From a virus, in the IMG/VR virus record IMGVR_UViG_3300020445_001331, positions 1 to 52,569 of that record: a stretch of DNA of 52,569 nucleotides. The stretch is one strand, 5' to 3'. The notes under the pieces are model-generated. The model was not told the origin of the DNA and did no database searches. It worked only from the letters and a program-made list of their open reading frames with translations. This document shows positions 16,236 to 24,961 of this stretch, piece by piece. The first letter of the stretch is position 1; each line of letters begins with the position of its first letter. The position numbers and the translations under genes were made by a program.

Positions 16236-17190
16236 TCTTTTCCTTTGGTATCTTACTATCTGCACTACTAACACACGTTGGAGTTATGCAAGGCATTGGT
16301 GCTTTAAATAGTTCAAAGCCTTCGTCTAACGTTCCTAAAGGTTCATCATGACAACTATAACTACGTTTTACTTCACCGCCTGGTTCACGTATAATACAGC
16401 TTTGATATCCTGACCAACAATTCCAACCTTTAAACTTATTAAAGCCATAAGCATTTAATCTTTCTGCTTGGTCAATCCAATACTCTACTCCATCATCGTC
16501 TTTGAGTACGATCTGAGGTTCATCTTGATTGTTTTCATTTTGGAGTATTTCTTTTTGTTTAGCCGTATAGCCAGACACCACAAAACTAGCAGTAGGATCG
16601 GACTGAGGTTTAAGAGTGACATGAAGACCAAGGTCACTAAATCTTTTACTTCTATCATAATATTCCTTCCATAACTTTGGTACCATAACTTGATTAATAG
16701 TTACTAGTACTCCATTATCTTGCAAATATAAAAGTTTATCTGCAAACTCTTCTTCATTGGCAAATTCGGCATGAAAACTCGCAGTAATACTTCTTCTATG
16801 AAGTACATCTGTTGCATCAAGCCAGCGTTTCCACCAACGCTTACTCGGGCTACAATTAGTTGTCATATGAATACTAAGGTATTTGCTTTGTATATCATTA
16901 GCATAATGTTCAATTAGCTGTAACAACTTCTTATATGCTGTAGGTTCACCGCCACTAAAACTAAAATGAAAATCATTAAAGCCGTTTTCTCTTGCTTGTC
17001 TTTTTATTTCATCTATATTTTTAGTATATACTTCTAATGGTCTGTGATCTAAAATTTTACTTCTAGCATAAGGCCAACAATAACTGCAATCGTAGTTACA
17101 AAAACGTCCAAGGATCCAGGACACAGAAAATACTTTGTTTTCTAACATATTTTTTTGTCCTAGTTTTACAACCTTGTTAAATGGAATCAT
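16228..17190 (-). CDS. Radical SAM protein with C-terminal cysteine cluster
   Basis: The 320-aa protein carries CNYDCSYC (C31, C35, C38) and SGGEPT (GGEP at 80-83). The C-terminal part has NCWSGYQSC (C258, C265), SCHDEPLGT (C280), C301 and C306, resembling the paralogue that ends at 10026 and implying a second Fe-S cluster. GGAGG lies six bases before the ATG at 17190, and the start is inside the end of the glycosyltransferase-like gene (14-nt overlap). A second Met at residue 15 is less well placed. Two radical SAM enzymes of different subfamilies stand back to back here, which suggests sequential steps on one substrate. Confidence 0.86.
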   Translation of the reverse strand: MIPFNKVVKLGQKNMLENKVFSVSWILGRFCNYDCSYCWPYARSKILDHRPLEVYTKNIDEIKRQARENGFNDFHFSFSGGEPTAYKKLLQLIEHYANDIQSKYLSIHMTTNCSPSKRWWKRWLDATDVLHRRSITASFHAEFANEEEFADKLLYLQDNGVLVTINQVMVPKLWKEYYDRSKRFSDLGLHVTLKPQSDPTASFVVSGYTAKQKEILQNENNQDEPQIVLKDDDGVEYWIDQAERLNAYGFNKFKGWNCWSGYQSCIIREPGGEVKRSYSCHDEPLGTLDEGFELFKAPMPCITPTCVSSADSKIPKEKNV

Positions 17191-17860
17191 TCATTTCCTC
17201 CATTTCGAACTGTCGTAGTAACCAATCGAAGTCATTTATTAACCCCAGATCCACCCCGTCAGAAAGGCCAAACCGCATACCAGCATTAGCACCTCGAATC
17301 GCAAACTCACAAAATCTTCCATTAGCTTTAGTAGTCCATACTTTGAGTCTTTCATTTGTTTCTCCTTCTTCTTGTCTATCTATAACTTTGCTACTTAATT
17401 TTGCACATTCTCTAAAAGCACTTTTCCAAGTGCTAAAAGGATCTGAATTGAAACTAGTAACATTACTCACGAATGGCATAGCCTTAAACCTATCAGATAT
17501 ACTTGTAGTCATATCAGGACTACTAACATCTACGTTCATAGTGAGTCGTCGTGGTAGGAGTTTAACACCACCATAACCGTAAATGAGATTGTTGATAGGA
17601 TTTCGGCTACGCCAAACATGGACACAATCTAAATCATATTCATTTACTTTATGATCTAAATTGAATTCTGGTAATAAATCTGCATCGCCATCGATAACCC
17701 AAAACATTTTTGTTGAACATTTCTTCGCGGCGGCAATGTGAGCTTGATGTATTCCTTTAACACCATGTATTCTTTTAGTATTAGGATAACGTTCTAGTAA
17801 ACGTTTATATCTTTCATCAGCATCAGGTTCATTATAACTTATAAAAACTACATCATACAT
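17177..17860 (-). CDS. GT-A type glycosyltransferase-like protein
   Basis: The 227-aa protein begins with VVFISYNEPDAD. The core segment KRIHGVKGIHQAHIAAAKK is followed by FWVIDGDADLLPEF, where D58-G-D60 is a DxD-like metal and nucleotide-sugar site. The protein ending at 23487 has the same layout (LSYDEPN, KRVHGVHGSDAAHKA, VDGDTI), so the two are paralogues. No membrane segment is present. It would transfer a sugar from a nucleotide donor, which fits the NDP-sugar dehydrogenases in the same operon. The acceptor is unknown. It overlaps the SGNH hydrolase gene by 8 nt. Confidence 0.7.
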   Translation of the reverse strand: MYDVVFISYNEPDADERYKRLLERYPNTKRIHGVKGIHQAHIAAAKKCSTKMFWVIDGDADLLPEFNLDHKVNEYDLDCVHVWRSRNPINNLIYGYGGVKLLPRRLTMNVDVSSPDMTTSISDRFKAMPFVSNVTSFNSDPFSTWKSAFRECAKLSSKVIDRQEEGETNERLKVWTTKANGRFCEFAIRGANAGMRFGLSDGVDLGLINDFDWLLRQFEMEEMNDSI

Positions 17861-18752
17861 AAGGGTCTAGCTCGTGTGCCAGTTGCTCCTGTAAAGTTCT
17901 ATCCGGGTGACAGTTATCAGGAAACAATGGGCTCTCCTCCATAATTTTAATTACTGCTTCGTAATCATCAACTATGGCTTTAAATTCGTTTTCCGGTCCT
18001 TGCGGTATGTTAGGTATATTAAGTTCTGGTTTTTGTCTTTGGAACAAACGCAAACTTTCCGCGGCACTTTCCGTTAAGTCTGGTCTACGTCTTCTAATAT
18101 TATCTACAGTCTGCCAACTACTAAACATTGGTACAGGTCTTTTAATAATATTGGCCATCCAGTCTTTATGAATATGTTTTACAAACGTATGATGTTCCTT
18201 TAATTCTACTTTAGTCCAACCTTCTATGATTATCCAAGGTATGTTAGTTTCTTCATATATTTTTTGAGCACCATCTAATGCGTGTTGTAATAATCCGTCA
18301 TTTATTTCTTTTATTGTTTTTGCGTTTTGCACAAGATTATTTGTAGCTTCGTAGTATTTGTCTAAATCATATAGTCCTGCTTCATCTGATAATTTGTTTA
18401 AATCTCTACAAGGTTCAGTGATCATCCATACAATACAATCAGGATTGTAAAATGTAGGACTTGTAAAGCAAGGTGCTAGTCCTAGTGCTTCTTCTACTTT
18501 GTATAATGCTTGAAAGTTACCACAACCACCAAACGCATAATTAACTGTTGCGTGACCTTTTTGATCTAAGTAATAACCAAAGCCTGGCCATACAACTTGA
18601 AAAGGTTTAGGGTGTTGAGTTTCTAAATACTTGTCTTTGTTCCAAGGACGAAACACTTCTGGGTGGTCAGGATTTGCACAACTAGGTCCTGGTATTATTG
18701 TACCCCATTCTCCTAGTGCGTTACTATCACCTGCTATTAATATTTTGCTCAT
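17853..18752 (-). CDS. SGNH/GDSL-type hydrolase or acyl esterase
   Basis: The 299-aa protein has the SGNH blocks: GDSN at 8-11 with nucleophile S10, YAFGGCGN with G75/G76 and N79 (oxyanion residues), and D279-x-x-H282 in FPDNCHPD for the catalytic Asp-His pair. The family hydrolyses acyl esters of sugars or lipids, or in related proteins transfers acetyl groups. No signal peptide is seen, so it is probably cytoplasmic. Its start is coupled to the NDP-sugar dehydrogenase by ATGA. With the sugar dehydrogenase and glycosyltransferase it suggests O-acyl editing of a glycan. Confidence 0.75.
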   Translation of the reverse strand: MSKILIAGDSNALGEWGTIIPGPSCANPDHPEVFRPWNKDKYLETQHPKPFQVVWPGFGYYLDQKGHATVNYAFGGCGNFQALYKVEEALGLAPCFTSPTFYNPDCIVWMITEPCRDLNKLSDEAGLYDLDKYYEATNNLVQNAKTIKEINDGLLQHALDGAQKIYEETNIPWIIIEGWTKVELKEHHTFVKHIHKDWMANIIKRPVPMFSSWQTVDNIRRRRPDLTESAAESLRLFQRQKPELNIPNIPQGPENEFKAIVDDYEAVIKIMEESPLFPDNCHPDRTLQEQLAHELDPYV

Positions 18753-19870
18753 CTAGTGTTACCGTAATAAATTACCTTATTAGGTCCTTTATAAGTTCTC
18801 CATGGATCAAATACAGTAACGCCTTCAGGGGTCCAATCGTTTTCGTGTACTAATACGTATATGTGTGGTTTCTCTGTTACAATATAACCACCATGTTGTT
18901 TTACATAATGTTGAACTAATAAACTATAACTTCCGTCAACATATTTTACTCCCGGCTTATAACTGTCGCTACTAAACCTAATTCTATTTCCATACTTTAA
19001 CATTTCAATAGCCATGTTTTCAGCTTGTTTTTCTCTTGCATTCATTACAGCGTCAAATATGTCGTAACCTAATCCAAGTTCTTTTGCCATGTATCGTAAC
19101 GCAATATTGTCACGTGGGTGACAAGCACCTCCATCTCCCATTCCTGCTTTCATATAAGCACGACTAATAATTCTTTGTGTTGATTCTGCAAGTGCTTTAG
19201 TAACTACATCAACATTAATGTTACCTTGCTTTTGTGCTACGTCCTGCATCATATTAACAAGACCAATCTTTGTACTAATAAATGTATTATAGAAAACTTT
19301 AATACACTCACACTCGTCCCAAGTACCTACTTCATAACGTGGATTATTTTCCATACACGTTTCATAAAAGTCTTTAAGTTGTTTTGCATCACCTGTTAGT
19401 GAACCGTCTTCAGTTCCAATCATTACCATCTCTGGGTTAACCATATCCCAAGCAACTGTACCCATAGCAATAAGATATGGATTATAAACAAAGCGAGTGT
19501 TAGTTACTATTGGCACAAATTCTCTACGTGTTGTTCCAGGTAATACTGTACTAATAAGAACAAGCAACTGGTCTTTAGTCATAAATTTGTTTGCTTCTTC
19601 TAAACACTCTTTTACAATTTTGTAGGAAAAATCTTTAGGTTCTAAATGGGCCGTAGGAGCTCTGCCATCATAGGCTGGGTCGTGTGGTGTAGGAACAGCA
19701 ACAAACACTATGTCTTGACCTGCTACTGCTTCTGCGATAGTATCTTTTACTTGTATATGATCGCTAGTTACTTTTACAATGTCGTAACCGCTTACTGTAT
19801 GTCCTTTTTGTGCTACTGCTTCTGCACAAGGTAAACCTAATTTACCTAATCCGATAAAACTAATCTTCAC
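18749..19870 (-). CDS. NDP-sugar (UDP-glucose/GDP-mannose) dehydrogenase
   Basis: The 373-aa protein starts with GTG at 19870 behind TAGGAG. MKISFIGLGKLGLP holds the NAD loop (G7, G9, G12). VAVPTPHD at 58 and STVLPGTT at 107 are family elements, the central K201 lies in FISTKIGLVNMM, and C250 in GDGGACHPRDN is the catalytic cysteine. It converts an NDP-hexose to the uronate with two NAD+. The C-terminal domain is partly retained (to DPWRTYKG), unlike the second dehydrogenase at 14351-15166. It is the first gene of the leftward operon, below a CATAAATA late-promoter-like box. Confidence 0.88.
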   Translation of the reverse strand: MKISFIGLGKLGLPCAEAVAQKGHTVSGYDIVKVTSDHIQVKDTIAEAVAGQDIVFVAVPTPHDPAYDGRAPTAHLEPKDFSYKIVKECLEEANKFMTKDQLLVLISTVLPGTTRREFVPIVTNTRFVYNPYLIAMGTVAWDMVNPEMVMIGTEDGSLTGDAKQLKDFYETCMENNPRYEVGTWDECECIKVFYNTFISTKIGLVNMMQDVAQKQGNINVDVVTKALAESTQRIISRAYMKAGMGDGGACHPRDNIALRYMAKELGLGYDIFDAVMNAREKQAENMAIEMLKYGNRIRFSSDSYKPGVKYVDGSYSLLVQHYVKQHGGYIVTEKPHIYVLVHENDWTPEGVTVFDPWRTYKGPNKVIYYGNTR

Positions 19871-19896
19871 ACTAATCTCCTACCATTAAATGCGTA

Positions 19897-19904
19897 TATA
19901 AATA
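19897..19904 (+). promoter_or_regulatory. T4-type late promoter box (rightward)
   Basis: TATAAATA is an exact match to the T4 late-promoter -10 element recognised by the phage sigma gp55. It ends 28 nt before the ATG at 19933, with the TAGGAAA ribosome binding site in between. Confidence 0.6.
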
Positions 19905-19910
19905 TAGTAG

Positions 19911-19918
19911 TATTTATG
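19911..19918 (-). promoter_or_regulatory. T4-type late promoter-like box (leftward)
   Basis: The minus strand reads CATAAATA, one mismatch from TATAAATA, about 40 nt upstream of the GTG at 19870. It faces away from the rightward box at 19897-19904, giving a compact divergent pair. Confidence 0.45.
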
Positions 19919-19932
19919 GTAGGAAATCTGAT

Positions 19933-21243
19933 ATGAAACAGCTTCATGGCTTTTTAGAAATGAACCAATATGTGACAGATCCCTTGTCTATCCAAACTCA
20001 GGTTAATTTACAAGAGGCTTTTGACACTTTGGGCATACCAAATGACGATATTACGGTAATGTCTGTATTAATTCAGTATCCTACGTGGAAAAAAGATACC
20101 GATTTCTATAGATTTATAAAGCCAAAAGTTAGAAAACAACTACGCAAAGATCCAAAAACATTTTTCTTCTTTGATGCAAGTACTGAAGGATTTAGTACTA
20201 TCTATAGTGAGCCATATTATCATATTCTATATAAAATGATACGTGATTGTAATATTGATCCTAAAAGAGTATTTTTTGTTTCAAGTAATATGCGTGATCA
20301 ACAAAACCTTATAAGATTTAATATGGAAGAAAAAATACTTGATGTTGAACCATTTAATGTAATTTCTTATCATAACTTTGAAAGAATGATATTTGGCGTT
20401 GAAGGGCAAAAAGAAATAGAGATGGATCCTGGAAAATATAATGTAACTTCTGATGCTACTACTGATGCTATTGTTAGAACTAGATTTAAAAAGGCAGTAA
20501 AAAATACAAGAAGATTATATCGTGATAAAGTACATAACAAAGTAGGATTAGCTTTAAGTAGATTAGTTAGACCACATAGAACTTATAGTGCTATGGATAT
20601 ATTTCATAGCGATGAATTTAAAGATATGTATGTAAGTCATGCTACTTTAGATGGAACTAATTTAGATTGGTTAATAAACCAGCCACCATTTAGAAATAGC
20701 AAATTTACTAAAGCAGATCTAAATATATTTAAACGTCAAGTTGTACCTTTAGTAGTAGATACAGATGACTTTAAAACTAATCATGCTATGGCATTACACA
20801 GTAATTTAAATGATCAAACATTGTTTCAAATAGTACAAGAAACGCATATAGACGATTGGCAAGGCACTAGTTTATTTTATAGTGAAAAAACTTTTAGAGC
20901 AATATACCATATGGAACCTTTTGTAATATGGGGACAGCCTGGGTGTAATAAACGTTTAGTAGATTATGGTTATAAAACTTATGGTGATTGGTTTGATTTA
21001 AGTTTTGATGATATACATGATCCAGCAAAAAGGTGGGAAGCTCTATGGAAAGAAGTTAGAAGTAAGATTAAACTTATACGTGAAATGAAAAGTGTAGAAG
21101 ACCAAATACAATGGAAATTTAAAAATGAACAAGTCCTAATGGAGAACTTCCGTACACTACTTGAAGGTAAGTATAGTAAAGATATTTTTAAAGAAACAGC
21201 AAAGAAAATGAGAGAAATAGCAGATGCAACAACAACTGTATAA
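19933..21243 (+). CDS. Glycosyltransferase-like phage protein (436 aa)
   Basis: I recognise this only loosely. The C-terminal stretch LFYSEKTFRAIYHMEP, followed by FVIWGQPGCNKRLVDYGYKT, resembles the end of fucosyltransferase-like (GT10) enzymes and large phage or giant-virus proteins in which an E-K-x-F motif binds nucleotide-sugar. Upstream are a YHNFERMIFG segment near residue 145 and a basic helical stretch near 190-215 (RLYRDKVHNK, RLVRPHRT). There are no membrane helices or signal peptide. It starts at 19933 under a TATAAATA box with TAGGAAA at the right distance, and is coupled (20-nt overlap) to an SGNH protein. A role in glycan decoration is likely but unproven. Confidence 0.6.
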   Translation: MKQLHGFLEMNQYVTDPLSIQTQVNLQEAFDTLGIPNDDITVMSVLIQYPTWKKDTDFYRFIKPKVRKQLRKDPKTFFFFDASTEGFSTIYSEPYYHILYKMIRDCNIDPKRVFFVSSNMRDQQNLIRFNMEEKILDVEPFNVISYHNFERMIFGVEGQKEIEMDPGKYNVTSDATTDAIVRTRFKKAVKNTRRLYRDKVHNKVGLALSRLVRPHRTYSAMDIFHSDEFKDMYVSHATLDGTNLDWLINQPPFRNSKFTKADLNIFKRQVVPLVVDTDDFKTNHAMALHSNLNDQTLFQIVQETHIDDWQGTSLFYSEKTFRAIYHMEPFVIWGQPGCNKRLVDYGYKTYGDWFDLSFDDIHDPAKRWEALWKEVRSKIKLIREMKSVEDQIQWKFKNEQVLMENFRTLLEGKYSKDIFKETAKKMREIADATTTV

Positions 21244-22120
21244 TATACAACCTAAAAGATTGTTTACTTTTGGGTGCAGTTTTACAAATTATACTTGGGG
21301 AACTTGGGCTAATTGCTTGGCACAAGAACTAGGGGATATTGAGTTTGTAAACTTAGGTAGAAGTGGAGCAGGTAATCATTATATCTTTAATACACTTATG
21401 CAGGCTGACGCTTTATATGACTTTACTCATGAAGATCTTGTAGTAGTACAATGGACTAATGTATGTAGAGAAGATAGATTTTTACCACAAAATAAATCAC
21501 AAGGTCCTTGGGTTACTCCAGGAAACATATATTCACAAGAAGTATATAACGAAGAATTTGTAAGAAAGTACTTTAGTGAAGAAGGTGCGTATGTAAGAGA
21601 TCTTGCGTTTATTAAGGCCGCTTATGAAATGTTAAAACATAAAGCACAATGGCACTTCTTACAAATGTGTGATATTATAAAACAACCTAATCAATGGGAC
21701 GATAGCCAAGGAAACTTTGATCCTAGAGAAACAAGTCAAAGATTAGATGATGCAATAAAGTTTTATCATGAACCTTTAAGTTTTTTAAGACCTAGCTTTT
21801 ATGAAATACTTTGGCACCAAAATTTACAAACTAAATTTAGTGCTGATAGAAAACTAATAGGTAAAAACTTCTTTGACGGACATCCTAGTCCATTAGAACA
21901 TTACAAATATCTTAAAGGTGTATTTAAACATAACTGGAAAAACGAAACAGATAGACAAGTAGAAAAAACACAAGAAGTTTGGATTAAACTGTTGCGTGAT
22001 GCTAGTAAAGATAAAAAAGGATTTAATGTATCACAAATGAAACAACGTTGGCAAGATATGTTGTTTTATGAAACTAAAGTTAAAGGTCCTAGTTATATGG
22101 ATCAAAGGTTGCTTGATTAA
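21224..22120 (+). CDS. SGNH hydrolase-like protein
   Basis: The 298-aa protein contains GCSF at 17-20 (nucleophile S19), an oxyanion region LGRSGAGN with G46 and N51, and DGHPSPLEH with D218 and H220 (H226 nearby) as the acid-histidine block. These define an SGNH-type esterase or acyltransferase, divergent from the one at 17853-18752. It overlaps the glycosyltransferase-like gene by 20 nt. At its 3' end it shares the palindrome TTAA with the oppositely oriented radical SAM gene, each using part of it as its stop codon. It would remove or add acyl groups on the glycan made by its neighbour, by inference. Confidence 0.72.
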   Translation: MQQQLYNIQPKRLFTFGCSFTNYTWGTWANCLAQELGDIEFVNLGRSGAGNHYIFNTLMQADALYDFTHEDLVVVQWTNVCREDRFLPQNKSQGPWVTPGNIYSQEVYNEEFVRKYFSEEGAYVRDLAFIKAAYEMLKHKAQWHFLQMCDIIKQPNQWDDSQGNFDPRETSQRLDDAIKFYHEPLSFLRPSFYEILWHQNLQTKFSADRKLIGKNFFDGHPSPLEHYKYLKGVFKHNWKNETDRQVEKTQEVWIKLLRDASKDKKGFNVSQMKQRWQDMLFYETKVKGPSYMDQRLLD

Positions 22121-23490
22121 GCACAATTATTAAAGAACGTTTCCAACTCTGGAAAAGCTTCAACTAAATTACAGTCCCTACGTTTATCGTGTTCTGAAAA
22201 CCAACGATGAAAATCTCTACGTGCTAGTTCTCTTTTAGCAGGTTCAAATTCTGTTGTACGCATATACTCAACTACACGTCTAAATTTTTCTACTTCTAAA
22301 CTACTAAATTTTGTTCTGTCCCTATCATCTTGATACTCGTGCATAAATTGTAAATGACTTTCCATATAAGGCATAAACTCTTTTTTAGGTAATATATTCA
22401 TATCGTACATATGAGGTTCTTTTAAGTGTGGAGTATCAAACTGTACTTTTTGCCATCTTACTTGAGGCTCTGTTATTCCATTATACTTGTAACGCCACTC
22501 TAGTATCTTTTCTAATAAGTGATTAAATCCTACTACACTAAAGATATTAAATGTAATCATAAAGATAACAGAAAAAGGAGTTTTACTTAAAAAGTAATCT
22601 AAATTCTTTTCCCATAATTCTAAGTCTAAACCTGTACGAATATACTCTGCTTTAGGACCCCAATTATCTATACTTGTATATAATTTAAAACTTTTAATAC
22701 AATTCTTTTCTTTTAATCTTAATACAGTTTCAGTTAACTTTTGTACTAATGAATGTTTGACACCCATATTACTATTAACTTCAATTTGTATATGTGGCTT
22801 TGGATCTGCTTCTAGTTTATCAAATAGTTCCCATAAACTTTTATGCATTAAAGGTTCTCCGCCAGTAATACGCAAAATGTTTAATGTCTTACTAACTTCA
22901 GGCCACCATTCCCACCATGCATCTACATATGGATTCTCTTCTTCTTTTTTATAAACTTTAAACCAATCAATATCTTGTCTATGTTTAGTAGACATACTAT
23001 ATGGTCCGTGTTGTTTTATTTCATTCCAATATCTACTTGATGCTTTAGGGTGACAATAACCGCATTTAAAGTTACACTCATTACTAAAGCTAATTTCTAT
23101 ATACTCAGGATTTACGTTTAAATCCGCACCATTTTGTTTTATTTCCGCTAGTCTTTCTTTATTATAAATGCTAGTTGTTTTAATATGTCTATCACTTACA
23201 AAGTCTTTACCCATAGCTTCAATTTTCCAACAGTAACTACAACCATCTGGCTTTTCACCACATAACATTTTTTTACGTTGGTCTTTCTTTTCTATAGTAT
23301 TATGTAAAGCACTAGGATTGTCTTTTAATTCTTCTAATGGTATAGGGTGTGGAGCAGGGTGGTAACAACTATGTGTTTCACCTGTTGCTAGATATATTGT
23401 TGTATGATGCCATTTGGCTAAACAAAAGGTAGGCGAAGTTTGCTCTTCGATTACCGGCATTAATTCTTTTATTTTTTCAAGTTCGCTCAT
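22117..23490 (-). CDS. Twitch-type radical SAM protein
   Basis: The 457-aa protein is the largest radical SAM enzyme here. C23, C42 and C84-x-x-C87 (with C77 nearby) form a twitch-like N-terminal region, and CNFKCGYC (C139, C143, C146) is the SAM cluster. GGEP follows at 210-213. The core includes VNSNMG and SIDNWGPKAEYIRTG. The C-terminal 120 residues are rich in charged helices ending in EAFPELETFF, like the ending PELTRLF of the protein at 7860-8978. It overlaps the glycosyltransferase-like gene upstream by 4 nt and is last in the leftward operon from 28266. Confidence 0.87.
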   Translation of the reverse strand: MSELEKIKELMPVIEEQTSPTFCLAKWHHTTIYLATGETHSCYHPAPHPIPLEELKDNPSALHNTIEKKDQRKKMLCGEKPDGCSYCWKIEAMGKDFVSDRHIKTTSIYNKERLAEIKQNGADLNVNPEYIEISFSNECNFKCGYCHPKASSRYWNEIKQHGPYSMSTKHRQDIDWFKVYKKEEENPYVDAWWEWWPEVSKTLNILRITGGEPLMHKSLWELFDKLEADPKPHIQIEVNSNMGVKHSLVQKLTETVLRLKEKNCIKSFKLYTSIDNWGPKAEYIRTGLDLELWEKNLDYFLSKTPFSVIFMITFNIFSVVGFNHLLEKILEWRYKYNGITEPQVRWQKVQFDTPHLKEPHMYDMNILPKKEFMPYMESHLQFMHEYQDDRDRTKFSSLEVEKFRRVVEYMRTTEFEPAKRELARRDFHRWFSEHDKRRDCNLVEAFPELETFFNNCA

Positions 23491-24377
23491 CTACCTAATA
23501 CACGGTCAGAGTTAATGTAGACCGTTTTAAAGAATTTGCTTTGCTCTTCGTCTAGAGCTTTATTACTAATAGGTAGTCCTTGTCCTTGTAATACTTCTCC
23601 GTACTCTGCAATCATACGTTCTACGTCAAAGTCTTTAATTTCTTCCCAATATTCATTAAGCCATTTAAAATCTCTTGTTACAGAATGATCCCAATCAGTT
23701 GCTAGTATTTTTTGACAACCATCTCTTGCACCCATTATAGCATACAATCCGTTTTCAACATCTGCACCAACGTTCATCCATACAAGAAGTCTATGATAAT
23801 TTTGCCACCAAGTGTTGTTTGCAAGGTCTTCTACTTTTGCACCTCTGTTTAATGACATCTTAACACCTTCTCTAAATCCTGCTCTCCAGGCTTGATGTGG
23901 TGTTGCACTTATAATACTTGTACTAAAGTTTTCATTTAACTGATAGTAATTGTCAAAGTAACAAAACTCTATAACATTTTCATCTTTACCATCATTGTTT
24001 TCGTGTGTTTTCATATCACGAACAAAGTCTTTAGTCCACATTTTTAAACTACCATTGCCGTACTTTAATCCGTTAATGTCAATATTACCACACCAACTAA
24101 ACTGATAATCATCATCTACGCCTAGTTCGTCTAAGTCTAATACTACATCTAAAAACTTTTGATTAATAATTGTATCGCCATCTACAGTAACAAAGTGTTT
24201 TGTATCACTTAACTCTGCACAGGCTTTATGTGCCGCATCTGAACCATGTACACCATGCACACGTTTAGCCCATGGCACTTTGTTAACTAAATCAACATAG
24301 TTCTTTTCACAATTAGGTTCATCATAACTTAAAAATATAATATCCTGTTCTGCTATATTGATCTTGTTTTCACTCAT
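23487..24377 (-). CDS. GT-A type glycosyltransferase-like protein
   Basis: The 296-aa protein is a paralogue of the one at 17177-17860. IIFLSYDEPNCEKNY near 13, KRVHGVHGSDAAHKACAE near 39 and VTVDGDTI (D66-G-D68) are the shared core, the last being the DxD-type metal site. It is longer, with extra C-terminal acidic segments (DWDHSVTRDFKWLNEYW). It is coupled by ATGA to the 195-aa unknown gene upstream and to the radical SAM gene downstream. As in the other operon, this transferase is immediately followed by a radical SAM gene, so the pair has been kept together or duplicated. Confidence 0.7.
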   Translation of the reverse strand: MSENKINIAEQDIIFLSYDEPNCEKNYVDLVNKVPWAKRVHGVHGSDAAHKACAELSDTKHFVTVDGDTIINQKFLDVVLDLDELGVDDDYQFSWCGNIDINGLKYGNGSLKMWTKDFVRDMKTHENNDGKDENVIEFCYFDNYYQLNENFSTSIISATPHQAWRAGFREGVKMSLNRGAKVEDLANNTWWQNYHRLLVWMNVGADVENGLYAIMGARDGCQKILATDWDHSVTRDFKWLNEYWEEIKDFDVERMIAEYGEVLQGQGLPISNKALDEEQSKFFKTVYINSDRVLGR

Positions 24378-24961
24378 ATTATTTCCTCATACTTATAACT
24401 GTCAAACTTCTTAATAGTATACACTGAAATTGGCTCGTTGTCAAACTCAAATTTCTCGCTAAATGGTAATACAAAGTATTTTCCATCAATTAGTTTATCA
24501 AAAGAAAACTTTAATGTCTTATATAAGATATTTGGATCGTTTTTCTTTGTACAACTAAAGCTAATTGCTGAATTTGTTAAACTAATTTTTTGAGCTAATA
24601 TATTCATTTCTAAATCGCCGCCTACTGTAAACTTCCAACAAGTATCTTTAACATTTTTAGTTACTGTAATATCTGGGTTTTCTGCTTCTGCTGGTAGTTC
24701 GTGTATTAAGTCATCTACAAAGTAACTGTCTATATCATGATTAGTACGTTGTCTAAGTTCATATGTTTTAGTTCTTTTAACATAATGTACATAATAGAAG
24801 TTCATGCTTTCTTTACCTTCTATTATTCCTTTAACTTCATCGTCAGCAATAGAAATATAACTTCCTTCTGTTGGCTTTACGTTAGGTAAAGATAGTAGTT
24901 CTCCTGTTATAGGATCAAATACTGCATAACGTTCATTAACTACTGTAATAGATAGTTTCAT
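24374..24961 (-). CDS. Hypothetical protein (195 aa)
   Basis: I do not recognise this 195-aa protein. It begins with a short beta-rich stretch (KLSITVVNERYAVFDP) and has several beta strands with charged loops, such as TWRF-like DTCWKFTVGGD and YFVLPFSEKFEFD. It is acidic, soluble and lacks Cys motifs or membrane segments. It overlaps HemE upstream and the glycosyltransferase-like gene downstream by ATGA, so it is certainly expressed with them. A beta-sandwich or accessory binding role is possible. Confidence 0.75.
   Translation of the reverse strand: MKLSITVVNERYAVFDPITGELLSLPNVKPTEGSYISIADDEVKGIIEGKESMNFYYVHYVKRTKTYELRQRTNHDIDSYFVDDLIHELPAEAENPDITVTKNVKDTCWKFTVGGDLEMNILAQKISLTNSAISFSCTKKNDPNILYKTLKFSFDKLIDGKYFVLPFSEKFEFDNEPISVYTIKKFDSYKYEEII

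Larger units (their letters stand above)
19878..19924. promoter_or_regulatory. Mirror-image leader: 9-bp inverted repeat with both ribosome binding sites
   Basis: TCCTACCAT at 19878-19886 and ATGGTAGGA at 19916-19924 are perfect inverted repeats, 29 nt apart. Each arm holds the TAGGA ribosome binding site of the gene reading away from it (GTG at 19870 leftward, ATG at 19933 rightward). The two divergent mRNAs therefore start with the same leader, and the region could also act as a shared operator. Confidence 0.55.
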
